From contig NZ_VOHA01000004.1 in assembly GCF_007859315.1 (NCBI RefSeq), forward strand, positions 1-64,000: a DNA stretch of 64,000 nt, given 5' to 3'. The notes below the pieces were generated by a model. The model saw nothing but the letters and a program-made list of their open reading frames with translations. It ran no database searches and was not told the origin of the DNA. The DNA is from Reyranella sp. CPCC 100927. GTDB taxonomy: Bacteria > Pseudomonadota > Alphaproteobacteria > Reyranellales > Reyranellaceae. This document shows, piece by piece, positions 8,501-16,671 of this stretch; the stretch's first letter is position 1, and each line of letters begins with the position of its first letter. A program made the position numbers and the translations under genes.

Positions 8501-9580
8501 ATGGACATGAGCAAGCTGCGTCGCCAGGCGACGGAAGACGAAGCGCCGGATGCCGACCGTCGCGATATCCTGAAAGCAGCGACACTGGTTGGCGGTGCGG
8601 CCGCCCTCCTGGGCGCGATGGGGGCGACACCCGCCTCGGCGCAGAGTACCCCGGTCGCCCAGGCGCCGGCGCTGAGCGACAAGCCATGGTGGCCGCATCC
8701 GAAGTGGGGCAAGGACGATCAGTCGGGCGCCTCGAACTGGATCACGCCGGCGAAGGTGCTGGACGCCATCAAGGGCATCAAGGAAGGCAAGATCTATCGC
8801 ATCGGCCGCGTCTATGAATCGGCGATGCCGAAATACGGCGAACGCGCCTTCAACCTGCGCACCACCCCGACGGGCAGCTCATATGGCGCCAACCGGCTGA
8901 TTGGTCACGAGGAGTTCGTCGCCACCGAGATCGGCCAGACCGGCACGCAGTTCGACGGACTGGGCCACATCGGCATCCAGATGGGCAAGGATGGCGACAT
9001 GACCGAGATGCGTTTCTACAACGGTGTCACCGAGTTCGAGATGATCACCGCCTATGGCTTGAAGAAGCTCGGAATCGAGAACTGCAAGCCGATCTTCACG
9101 CGCGGCCATCTGTTCGATATCGAGGCGTTGAAGGGACGGATGCTGGAAGCGGGCGAGGAGGTCAAGGTCGCCGACCTGCGTGCGGCCATGCAGAAGCAGA
9201 ACATGAAGGAGGAGGATATCAAGGAAGGCGACGCGCTGTTCTTCAACACCGGCTGGGGCAAACTGTGGATGAAGAACAACGACAAGTTCAACAGCGGCGA
9301 GCCCGGCATCGGATTGGAGGTTGCCAAATGGGTGGTGGACAAGGGCGCCTGCGTCACCGGCGGCGACTGCTGGGCTGTCGAGGTTGTGCCCAACCCCGAC
9401 AAGAACCTCGTCTTCCCGGTGCACAGTGAACTGATCTGCAAGCAGGGCATCTACAACCACGAGAACCTGGACTTCACGGCGCTGATCGCCGACGGCAAAC
9501 ACCAGTTTGCCTACATCTTCTCACCGGCGCCCGTCAGAGGTGCGACCGGTTCCAACGGCGGGCCGATCGCCGTGACGTGA
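8501..9580 (+). CDS. Tat-exported cyclase-family hydrolase (paralogue 1)
   Basis: A 359-residue member of the cyclase family (kynurenine formamidase-like fold). A Tat signal starts the protein: DRRDILKAATLVGGAAALLGAMG ending at ASA, so it is exported folded. The metal-site segment reads QTGTQFDGLGHIG. The classical family motif is HxGTHxDxPxH, so two usual His positions are Gln here, while Asp and the last His are kept. GGGAGGAAA precedes ATG 8501, which is chosen over upstream in-frame starts because the signal peptide begins soon after. The substrate is unknown; amide or lactone hydrolysis is likely. Its tandem paralogue is at 9799. Confidence 0.88.
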   Translation: MDMSKLRRQATEDEAPDADRRDILKAATLVGGAAALLGAMGATPASAQSTPVAQAPALSDKPWWPHPKWGKDDQSGASNWITPAKVLDAIKGIKEGKIYRIGRVYESAMPKYGERAFNLRTTPTGSSYGANRLIGHEEFVATEIGQTGTQFDGLGHIGIQMGKDGDMTEMRFYNGVTEFEMITAYGLKKLGIENCKPIFTRGHLFDIEALKGRMLEAGEEVKVADLRAAMQKQNMKEEDIKEGDALFFNTGWGKLWMKNNDKFNSGEPGIGLEVAKWVVDKGACVTGGDCWAVEVVPNPDKNLVFPVHSELICKQGIYNHENLDFTALIADGKHQFAYIFSPAPVRGATGSNGGPIAVT

Positions 9581-9662
9581 GGGACGGACATCACGCGGGA
9601 AGGGTGTTGCGTTCGCGATGCCCTTCTTCCTGGTGCCGGAACATAGTCGCAATATTTGCAAT

Positions 9663-9711
9663 AGTATTACGTCGACGATCTTTCGGCGTTGCGCAAGTTG
9701 TGTCCGTTGAC
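9663..9711 (+). promoter_or_regulatory. Conserved upstream block of cyclase 2, TTGCGCAA palindrome
   Basis: This is the counterpart of the block at 8369-8416. TTGCGCAA lies at 9689-9696 and GTTGAC at 9706-9711, with the same nine-base spacing as in the first copy. The flanking AGTATT and TTC positions also match. The match shows that the duplication that made the two cyclase genes included their upstream control region, or that both are held to one regulator. Confidence 0.5.
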
Positions 9712-9798
9712 GGCCGCTGTTTTGCAGTCGAGATTTCGAAACGGGCCGACCGCGTGTCAACGCATACACGCACCCAGGCGGCCGGGAGGAGAGCGATC

Positions 9799-10905
9799 AT
9801 GGACAAGGACGACATTCGCCGCGAGTCCGGCGGGGACGACACGCCCGTGGCTGACCGCCGTGACTTCTTGAAAGCGGCAACGCTGGTCGGCGGTGCCGCG
9901 GCCGCCTTCGGCGCGATGGGGCACAAGTTCGCCTCGGCGCAGAATATCCAGCTCGCCCAGGCGACGCCTGCGATGAGCGACAAGCCATGGTGGCCGCACC
10001 CGAAATGGGGCAAGGACGATCAGGCGGGTGCCTCCAACCACATTACGCCGGCGAAGGTGTTGGACAGCGCTAAATGGATCAAGGACGGCAAGATCTATCG
10101 CATCGGCCGCGTCTATGAAGCTGCCATGCCGAAGTTCGGCGATCGCGCCTTCACGCTGCGCATCCCCGGGGCACCGACCGGTGGTCCGTTCGGCGCCAAC
10201 AAGCTGATCTACTTCGACGAATACCTGTCGACCGAGATCGGGCAGACCGGCACCCAATTCGATGGCCTGGGCCATATTGGCGTCCAGATGGGCAAAGACG
10301 GCGACAAGAACGAGATGCGCTTCTACAACGGCGTCACGTTGCAGGAGATGACAGTGGCGGGCGGCCTGTCGGTCAGCACCGGACTGACCAGGCTCGGGAT
10401 CGAGAACTGCAAGCCCCTCTTTACGCGCGCTCATCTCTTCGACATCGAGGGGCTCAAGGGCAAGATGCTGGAAGCGGGCGAGGAGATCAAACTCGCCGAC
10501 CTGCGCGCCGCGATGCAGAAGCAGAACATGAAGGAAGAGGATATCAAGGAAGGCGACGGGCTGTTCTTCAACACCGGCTGGGGCAAGCTGTGGATGAAGA
10601 ACAACGACAAATTCAACAGCGGTGAACCCGGCATCGGCCTCGAGGTCGCCAAGTGGATCATTGACAAGGGCGCGACCGTGATCGGCGCCGATACCTGGGC
10701 AACCGAGGTCGTGCCCAATCCCGACAAGACTTTGGCGTTCGCGGTTCATGCCGAGGTGATCTGTAAGAACGGCATCTACAATCACGAGAACCTGGACTTC
10801 ACAGCATTGATCGCCGACAACAAGTACCAGTTCGTCTACGTCTTCTCGCCGGCGCCAATCAAAGGCGGCACAGGCTCCAATGGCGGCCCGCTGGCCATGA
10901 CCTGA
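9799..10905 (+). CDS. Tat-exported cyclase-family hydrolase (paralogue 2)
   Basis: A 368-residue tandem paralogue of the gene at 8501. It has a Tat signal (DRRDFLKAATLVGGAAAAFGAMG), then the shared segments MSDKPWWPHPKWGKDDQ, QTGTQFDGLGHIG and EEDIKEGDGLFFNTGWGKLW. The same two His-to-Gln changes in the metal motif occur in both proteins, so the variant is ancestral to the pair. Extra residues lie near GGLSVSTGLTRLG. GGGAGGAGA precedes the ATG. A strong intrinsic terminator follows at 10926, so the gene ends its own transcript. Confidence 0.88.
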   Translation: MDKDDIRRESGGDDTPVADRRDFLKAATLVGGAAAAFGAMGHKFASAQNIQLAQATPAMSDKPWWPHPKWGKDDQAGASNHITPAKVLDSAKWIKDGKIYRIGRVYEAAMPKFGDRAFTLRIPGAPTGGPFGANKLIYFDEYLSTEIGQTGTQFDGLGHIGVQMGKDGDKNEMRFYNGVTLQEMTVAGGLSVSTGLTRLGIENCKPLFTRAHLFDIEGLKGKMLEAGEEIKLADLRAAMQKQNMKEEDIKEGDGLFFNTGWGKLWMKNNDKFNSGEPGIGLEVAKWIIDKGATVIGADTWATEVVPNPDKTLAFAVHAEVICKNGIYNHENLDFTALIADNKYQFVYVFSPAPIKGGTGSNGGPLAMT

Positions 10906-10925
10906 TCGCGCTCGCGATTCCGTGG

Positions 10926-10959
10926 GAAAGGCGCTGTCGCGAACAGCGCCTTTCTTTTT
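10926..10959 (+). terminator. Intrinsic terminator after cyclase 2
   Basis: GAAAGGCGCTGT (10926-10937) pairs perfectly with ACAGCGCCTTTC (10943-10954) over the loop CGCGA, followed by TTTTT at 10955-10959. This is the clearest intrinsic terminator in the window. Confidence 0.92.
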
Positions 10960-11163
10960 GTGGAACCCGCGGTGAACGATGACTGATGTCTGGCCGAGGG
11001 GAAGCCAGCCCGGAGTGCGGGTATTTGCGCTCGTGGGATACAACCGCACCGGCATCTTGACCGGGAGCACGATGGGGCGGACTATTCCTTTGCATACTGA
11101 GGGAATTACCACTCGGTAACGAAGAGGCTGTGGCCTTCGCTCGCAGCCCGGGAGGAGGTCGCC

Positions 11164-12042
11164 ATGCAGAAGGGCATCCGCCGGACTCTTGTCTCCATTG
11201 CGGCGCTGTTGGGTTTGACGGCGCTGCCCCTGCTGAGCCAGCCGGCGCAGGCGCAAGAAGGGCCGAAGCTCTACGTCTTCACGTCGGGCTCGATGGGCGG
11301 CTTCCCCAAGGCGGCGCTGCAGATCGGCGGCACCGGCAATATCGACTACATGCCGGTCAGCTTCTACATCATCAAGCACCCGAAGGGCGTGGTGATGTTC
11401 GACTGCGGCAACAACGACAAGACCATCACCGACCCTGAGGGATGGTGGGGCCCGCTGGCCAAGGGCTTCGGCCTCAAGATGACGAAGGACGATGCCATCC
11501 CGGTGCAGCTCGCCAAGATCGGCCTCAAGCCGGAGGACGTGAAATACCTGGTGGTCGGCCACATGCACCTGGACCACGCGGGCAATGTCGGCCAGTTCCC
11601 GAAATCGACCCTGGTGGTGCAGGACGTCGAGATGAAGGCGGCGTGGTGGCCCGATGTCGGCTTCTCGGTCTACTATATTCCGGGCGACTTCGCGGACACC
11701 AAGAAGATGGACGTGATGCGCCTTGATGGCGATTTCGATCTGTTCAACGACGGATCCATCCGCCTCTTCCGGGCGCCCGGCCATACGCCAGGCAGCCAGT
11801 TCATGGTCGTCAAGTTGCCCAAGACCGGCTCGGTGATCCTGACCAGCGACGTGGTCTACATGCAGGAGAGCCTGGAGAAGAACCTGATCCCGCCGATCCC
11901 CGGTACGCAAAGCCCGGGCGACATGTACAAGAGCTACGCCCGCATTCGCCACATCCGGGACGTCGAGAAGGCGCAGCTCTTCATTGCGCACGATGCCGAG
12001 ATCTTCAAGGCGACCAAGAAAGCGCCGGAGTTCTACGACTGA
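11164..12042 (+). CDS. Secreted MBL-fold hydrolase, N-acyl homoserine lactonase-like
   Basis: A 292-residue metallo-beta-lactamase-fold enzyme with a Sec signal peptide (MQKGIRRTLVSIAALLGL...AQA). Metal motifs are HMHLDHAGN (HxHxDH), FRAPGHTPGSQF, LTSDVVYMQE and the C-terminal FIAHDAEIF. It is a homologue of the cytoplasmic enzyme at 4103 but is exported, so it would meet substrates in the periplasm. CCCGGGAGGAGG lies ahead of the ATG. It follows the two exported cyclase-family hydrolases, and all three may act on related lactone or amide compounds; this is inference from position. Confidence 0.88.
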   Translation: MQKGIRRTLVSIAALLGLTALPLLSQPAQAQEGPKLYVFTSGSMGGFPKAALQIGGTGNIDYMPVSFYIIKHPKGVVMFDCGNNDKTITDPEGWWGPLAKGFGLKMTKDDAIPVQLAKIGLKPEDVKYLVVGHMHLDHAGNVGQFPKSTLVVQDVEMKAAWWPDVGFSVYYIPGDFADTKKMDVMRLDGDFDLFNDGSIRLFRAPGHTPGSQFMVVKLPKTGSVILTSDVVYMQESLEKNLIPPIPGTQSPGDMYKSYARIRHIRDVEKAQLFIAHDAEIFKATKKAPEFYD

Positions 12043-12068
12043 GCATCGCGCGGATCGAATGATGATAC

Positions 12069-12092
12069 GCGGCCCGGTCAACGCCGGGCCGC
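12069..12092 (+). terminator. GC-rich hairpin after MBL gene
   Basis: GCGGCCCGG (12069-12077) pairs perfectly with CCGGGCCGC (12084-12092) over TCAACG. The bases that follow (TGTCGTCTC) are only weakly pyrimidine-rich. It is placed right for ending the transcript of the gene at 11164. Confidence 0.6.
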
Positions 12093-12126
12093 TGTCGTCT
12101 CGGGTAGGTTCCCGGCTTGCATTGAC

Positions 12127-12846
12127 ATGAACAACGGATCCGACAGCGAACAGTTCGCCGTGGTTGCCGAGGCGCTGACCAAGCGCTACGGCCCGGTCAC
12201 GGCGCTGCAGGACCTGTCGCTGGAGATCCGGCGCGGCGAGGTGTTCGGGCTGCTGGGCCCCAACGGGTCGGGCAAGACGACCTTCATCCGCATGCTGGCA
12301 GGGTACCTGGCGCCGACGCGAGGGCGGCTGACGGTATCGGGACTGGACACGGTGCGCGATGCGCTGCCGGCCCGGCGCCGGCTCGGCTACGTGCCCGAGG
12401 CGGCGCCGCTGTACGGCCACATGCGGGTACACGAGTTCCTGGCGTTCATGGGCCGCCTGCGCGGCATCGCGCCGGCCGACCTTGGGGCGTCGATCGACCG
12501 TGTCGTTGAACGCCTGGCCCTGGGCGATGTCCTGCGCAAGCCGACGCGCGCGCTGTCGCGCGGTTACCGCCAGCGTGTCGCGATCGCCCAGGCGCTGATC
12601 CATGCGCCGGAGGTGGTGGTGCTCGACGAGCCGACCAACGGGCTCGATCCGCGCCAGATCATCGAGGTACGCGAACTGGTCCGCTCGCTCGCCGGCGCCC
12701 ACACGGTGATCATGAGCTCGCACATCCTGACCGAGGTCGGCCGGACCGCCGACCGGGTTGCGATCCTGCTCGGCGGGCGGCTGCTGGGCGTGCGCAGCGT
12801 TGCCGACACGCCCGACCTCGAAGACTGGTTCCTGTCCCTGACATGA
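12127..12846 (+). CDS. ABC transporter ATP-binding protein (GldA-like)
   Basis: A 239-residue ATPase with Walker A GPNGSGKTT, signature LSRGYRQRVAIAQAL (the LSRG form), Walker B VVVLDEPTNGLD and the switch His in IMSSHIL. It is the energy subunit for the permease at 12843, whose ATG overlaps its stop by four bases. The set of ATPase, ABC-2 permease and GldG-like protein corresponds to GldA/GldF/GldG of Bacteroidota, a system whose cargo is not established outside gliding bacteria. It is the first gene of a five-gene operon running to 16652. Confidence 0.93.
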   Translation: MNNGSDSEQFAVVAEALTKRYGPVTALQDLSLEIRRGEVFGLLGPNGSGKTTFIRMLAGYLAPTRGRLTVSGLDTVRDALPARRRLGYVPEAAPLYGHMRVHEFLAFMGRLRGIAPADLGASIDRVVERLALGDVLRKPTRALSRGYRQRVAIAQALIHAPEVVVLDEPTNGLDPRQIIEVRELVRSLAGAHTVIMSSHILTEVGRTADRVAILLGGRLLGVRSVADTPDLEDWFLSLT

Positions 12847-13544
12847 GCGCGCTGGCCGTCCTGTTGCGCAAGGAACTGCATGCGACCTTCACGTCGCCGA
12901 TCGGCTACGTGCTGGCCGCCGTCTTCCTGCTGGTGCTGGGTTACAGCTTCGCGCTGACCCTGTTCGCGACCAAGACCGCGAACCTCATCTACATCTTCCA
13001 TCAGATGTACGTGCTGTCGATCCTGCTGGTGCCGGTGCTGATGATGCGCGCCTTTGCCGAGGAGCGTCGCGCCGACACGCTGGAGCTGCTGCTGACGGCG
13101 CCGGTGCGCGAGATCTGGATCGTGCTCGCCAAATTCCTGGCCGGCCTGGCGCTGGTGTACGGCATGTATGCCGGCTCGCTGGTTTACGCCGTGATCCTGG
13201 GCTTGTACGGCGAGCCCGATTGGGGCCCGATCTACAGCGGCTACCTGGCCCTGATGCTGCATGGCGCGCTGCTGGTGGCGATCGGCCTGATGACGTCCAG
13301 CGTCACCGAAAACCAGGTGGTATCGGCCGCGTTGTCGCTGGGCCTGGCGCTGATGTTGTGGTTTGCCGACTCGGTGGCCTACCTGCTGCCGGCGCCGTTT
13401 GATTCGGTGGCGATCAACCTGTCGCTGATCGGCCACTTCCGGCCCATGGTGACGGGATCGGTCTTCGTCTCCGACATCGGCTATTTCGTGACGCTGGCGA
13501 TGCTGGCGCTGTTCCTGACCACGCGCTGGCTGGCCGAGCGATGA
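12843..13544 (+). CDS. ABC-2 type permease (GldF-like)
   Basis: A 233-residue inner-membrane protein with about six hydrophobic segments, including FTSPIGYVLAAVFLLVLGYS near the N-terminus and a final segment FVTLAMLALFLTTRWLAER. The N-terminal LLRKELHATFTSPIGY and the RRADTLELLLTAPV stretch are typical of ABC-2 permeases of the Gld/Nos type. The start overlaps the ATPase stop (ATGA), and the next gene starts inside its own stop (ATGA at 13541). It forms the channel for the transporter; the cargo is unknown. Confidence 0.9.
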   Translation: MSALAVLLRKELHATFTSPIGYVLAAVFLLVLGYSFALTLFATKTANLIYIFHQMYVLSILLVPVLMMRAFAEERRADTLELLLTAPVREIWIVLAKFLAGLALVYGMYAGSLVYAVILGLYGEPDWGPIYSGYLALMLHGALLVAIGLMTSSVTENQVVSAALSLGLALMLWFADSVAYLLPAPFDSVAINLSLIGHFRPMVTGSVFVSDIGYFVTLAMLALFLTTRWLAER

Positions 13545-15040
13545 GCGAGCATGCCGACGCATCGCTGTGGCCGGGTGCGCTGTGGGTGCTGGGCATCGCG
13601 GTGGCGCTGGTCGCCCTGTTCGTGGCCGGCCTGCGCCTGCCGCCGACGCCGCATGGCTGGCGGCGGTGGAGCGGGCGGGCTCTGACCGTGCTGGCGGCAA
13701 CGGGCGTGGTGCTGGCGGCCAACGTGGCGCTCTATCGCAACGACCTGCACCTGGATCTGACGCGCGAGCGGTCCTTCACGCCGTCGCCCGAAGCGACACG
13801 CGTCGTGGCGACGCTGCAGCAGGATGTCGAACTGGTCTACTTCTACCAGAAGGGCAATCCGGCGGCGCGCCATGCCGTGGTCATGGTCGAGCTGATGGGA
13901 CGGCTCAACCCGCGGCTCAAGGTGCGCACCATTGACCCCGATCAGAACCCGGCGGCGGCGAACCACTACGGCGTGAAGCTGTACAACACCGCCCTGTTGA
14001 TCAGCGACGGCAGGCGGCTGGAGGTGCCGACCACCGACGACCGCGAGATCGCCCTGGCCCTGCTGCGCGTCACCCGGGCCGACGCCAAGACCGTATGCTT
14101 TGTCTCCGATCACGGCGAGTACGACATCGACAATTTCGAGTTCCACACGCATTTCGAGGGTACCCATTCGCACAGCCACGACATCCAGGGCATGGCGGTG
14201 GTGCAGATGGAGCAGCACGGCGTCGGCCGCCTGCGCCGTGCGCTCGACAAGCTCGGCATCAAGGTGCGCAAGATCACGGTCGCCGGCGCGCGGGCGATCG
14301 CCGAGGACTGCAGCGTCGTTGTCGACGCCAACCCGCGCACGCAGCATGCGCCGTCCGAGGCCGAGGTGCTGGGGGCGTATCTGCGGCGCGGCGGCAGTGC
14401 GCTTTTCCTGTTCGAGCCCGACTACGGCATCGAGCCGCGGCTGGCGGCGCTGCTGGCCGCCGCCGGTGCCGCGGTCGACGATGGCGTCGTGGTCGATCCC
14501 ACCGGGCACTACTATACGGACGAGCAGATGATTGCCGTTACGCAGTATGCCCGACATCCCATCACGCGCTTCCTGGCGGTGACGTTCTACCCCGGCATGC
14601 GCCCGGTGCGGGCCGTGCCGGCGCCGGGTGTGACCGGCAGCGTGCTCTTTTCCAGCAGCGCATCGAGCTATGTGGTCACCGACCGGCTGGCGGTCGAGCG
14701 CCAGGCGGCCAGTGCGCCGCGCGGACCACGCGCGCTGGCGGTGGCCAGCGAAGGCACGCTGCCCGGTGGCACGCGCCCGTTCCGGATGCTGGTCGCGGGT
14801 GATGCCGATTTCATCAGCAACTCGTTCTTTCCCTATCTGTCGAACGCCGACCTGGCGCTGAGCAGCATTGCCTGGTTGATGCGCGAGGAGAGCGCGCCGA
14901 CCATGAAACCGCCGGTCGAGGTATTGCCGACGGTGGCGCTCACCAACGCGCAGATGCGATGGATTTTCCTGGTGACGGTGATCGGCCTGCCGGGCCTGAT
15001 CGTGCTGGCGGGAGCAGTGATGTGGTGGCGGCGTCGCTGA
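13541..15040 (+). CDS. GldG-like ABC auxiliary protein with His-rich insert
   Basis: A 499-residue protein with two N-terminal membrane segments (about residues 9-28 and 49-64), a large extracytoplasmic domain of the GldG / DUF4350-like type, and a C-terminal membrane anchor (WIFLVTVIGLPGLIVLAGAVMWW). Typical GldG segments are DLTRERSFTPSPEATRVV and VRTIDPDQNPAAANHYGVKL. At residues about 201-214 is a His-rich stretch (FHTHFEGTHSHSHD) that looks like a metal-binding insert. It lies in one operon with the ABC ATPase and permease. The last gene, HupE/UreJ-like, also suggests a metal link. Confidence 0.85.
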   Translation: MSEHADASLWPGALWVLGIAVALVALFVAGLRLPPTPHGWRRWSGRALTVLAATGVVLAANVALYRNDLHLDLTRERSFTPSPEATRVVATLQQDVELVYFYQKGNPAARHAVVMVELMGRLNPRLKVRTIDPDQNPAAANHYGVKLYNTALLISDGRRLEVPTTDDREIALALLRVTRADAKTVCFVSDHGEYDIDNFEFHTHFEGTHSHSHDIQGMAVVQMEQHGVGRLRRALDKLGIKVRKITVAGARAIAEDCSVVVDANPRTQHAPSEAEVLGAYLRRGGSALFLFEPDYGIEPRLAALLAAAGAAVDDGVVVDPTGHYYTDEQMIAVTQYARHPITRFLAVTFYPGMRPVRAVPAPGVTGSVLFSSSASSYVVTDRLAVERQAASAPRGPRALAVASEGTLPGGTRPFRMLVAGDADFISNSFFPYLSNADLALSSIAWLMREESAPTMKPPVEVLPTVALTNAQMRWIFLVTVIGLPGLIVLAGAVMWWRRR

Positions 15041-15573
15041 CCAAACGCGCAGCCTGGGCGGCGCTGGCGCTGGTGGCGGCCGGCTTCGTCGGCGTGGTCG
15101 CCATGCGCGGCGAACGGCCAGAGGCGGGGCTGCAGCGGTTCGAGCCCAGCGGATTTCTCGCCGGGCGCGCGCCGCAGGACGTGCGGGCGCTGGTCATCGA
15201 CGCAGGCGGTCACCAGCGGCACTATCGCCGTTCGCCGCAGGGCGCGTGGAGCACGGGTGACCCACCCACCGACATCGCGCCCGATCGCGCGGCGCGCATC
15301 GAGCAGGCCCTGGAACTGCTGCGCAACGCCAAGCCCGAGCGGCGCTTCACCGCCGAGGAGGCGGCCAGCATGCCGGCCACCGACCTCGGCCTGGCGCCGC
15401 CGGTACTGGTGGTCAGCGTCGTCGATGTCAACGCGGCGGCGTTCACCATCGCTTTCGGTGTCGAGAACCCTCTGGGCCTCGCCCGCTATACGCGTGTCGT
15501 TGGCGACGATACCCTGTGGCTGGTGCCCAAGCACGTCGCCGATGCATGGGATGCCGTGGTGGGGCAGCCGTGA
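15022..15573 (+). CDS. DUF4340-like membrane-anchored protein
   Basis: A 183-residue protein with one N-terminal membrane segment (AAWAALALVAAGFVGVVAM) and an exported domain rich in beta strands. The block ending VENPLGLARYTRVVGDDTLWLVP resembles DUF4340 proteins, which commonly follow GldG-like genes. No ATG fits; GTG at 15022 (or 15025) is chosen, with GGGAG seven bases ahead, and it overlaps the end of the GldG-like gene by 19 bp. The next gene starts at its stop (TGATG). It is a likely accessory part of the same ABC complex. Confidence 0.75.
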   Translation: MVAASLTKRAAWAALALVAAGFVGVVAMRGERPEAGLQRFEPSGFLAGRAPQDVRALVIDAGGHQRHYRRSPQGAWSTGDPPTDIAPDRAARIEQALELLRNAKPERRFTAEEAASMPATDLGLAPPVLVVSVVDVNAAAFTIAFGVENPLGLARYTRVVGDDTLWLVPKHVADAWDAVVGQP

Positions 15574-16652
15574 TGCGCATGCTTGTTCGACCGCGTTGCG
15601 GCACACTCGCGCTGGTCCTTTTGTGGACGCTGCTCGCCATCGTGCCTGCGCGCGCGCATGTGACCACCACGGGATTGGGTACATTGTCGGTCGAGGGCGA
15701 TCGCCTGACCTATGCGTTGAACGTGGTGGTGTCGGAGCTGCCGGATGTTGGCCGCGACATGCTCAACGGCGCCGCCGATGGCCGGCAGCCGATCGCCGAG
15801 GCGTTGGCGGCCGTGATGCGCGAGGCGGTCGTCGTCGAGGCCGACGGTGCGGCCTGCCGGCCCGGCCGGTTGCGTATCCAGGGCGCTCAGGGCGAAAGCA
15901 GGGTGCAGCTTGCGTTGTCGCTGACATGCCCGGCGGCGCCGCGCCGGCTCACCGTGCGCGAGGACTGGCGCGCGCTGTTCGGTGAGCACTACCAGACGAT
16001 CCTGTCGATCCGCACGCCACAGGGCAGCCACGAGCGCGTCCTGGGTGGCGACGCGCCCGATGCGAAGCGCGTCGTGACAGTCGACCTGGCCGCCGGCGCC
16101 ACATCGAGCGGTTGGCTCGATTTCCTGTGGCTGGGGATCGAGCACATTCTCGGCGGCATCGACCATCTGTTGTTTCTGGTCGCGCTGCTGGCTCACACCC
16201 GCAGCATCTGGAGCGTGGTGAAGATCGTCACCGCATTCACCGTGGCGCACAGCATTACGCTCAGCCTGGCCGTGCTCGGCCTGGTCGACGTGCCGGAGGG
16301 GATCGTCGAGCCGCTGATCGCGGCCTCGATTGTCTGGGTGGCGGTCGAGAATCTGGTCTGGCCCGGCCGCGAATGGCGGCGTTGGCTGGTCAGCTTCTGC
16401 TTCGGTCTGGTGCACGGGCTCGGCTTCGCCGGCGCATTGGCCGAGCTCAAGCTGGACGGCGCCGCGCTGGTCAAGGCGCTGGTGGGCTTCAACGTCGGGG
16501 TCGAGTTGGGGCAGGTGGCGTTCATCGCCGTGTTCCTGCCGCTGCTCGCCTGGGCCAGCCGGCCGGCGGCGCTGCGGCGTCTGCCGCAGGTCGCCTCGCT
16601 GCTGGTGGCGGTCATGGGCAGCTTCTGGTTCGTGCAACGCGTGTTCTTTTGA
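15573..16652 (+). CDS. HupE/UreJ-type membrane protein with exported N-domain
   Basis: A 359-residue protein. It has a signal peptide (about residues 1-28, ending PARAH), an exported domain of about 160 residues, and a C-terminal membrane domain of some six or seven helices. The membrane part carries the family motifs HILGGIDHLLFLVALL and FTVAHSITLSLA, whose His and Asp residues resemble those of HupE/UreJ nickel proteins. Proteins of this two-part form are known as HupE/UreJ_2; their substrate is unproven. The ATG overlaps the preceding stop (TGATG), which places it last in the ABC/GldG operon. Confidence 0.88.
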   Translation: MRMLVRPRCGTLALVLLWTLLAIVPARAHVTTTGLGTLSVEGDRLTYALNVVVSELPDVGRDMLNGAADGRQPIAEALAAVMREAVVVEADGAACRPGRLRIQGAQGESRVQLALSLTCPAAPRRLTVREDWRALFGEHYQTILSIRTPQGSHERVLGGDAPDAKRVVTVDLAAGATSSGWLDFLWLGIEHILGGIDHLLFLVALLAHTRSIWSVVKIVTAFTVAHSITLSLAVLGLVDVPEGIVEPLIAASIVWVAVENLVWPGREWRRWLVSFCFGLVHGLGFAGALAELKLDGAALVKALVGFNVGVELGQVAFIAVFLPLLAWASRPAALRRLPQVASLLVAVMGSFWFVQRVFF

Positions 16653-16671
16653 AGGTCAGGCGAGCAGGCTC

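Noticed and set aside
9757-12723. Very long open frame (988 codons) on the minus strand
   Set aside because: It lies opposite the second cyclase, the MBL-fold gene and the ABC ATPase, all recognised families. Its product is rich in Arg, His, Gln and Leu with no domain, as expected of the antisense frame of GC-rich genes.
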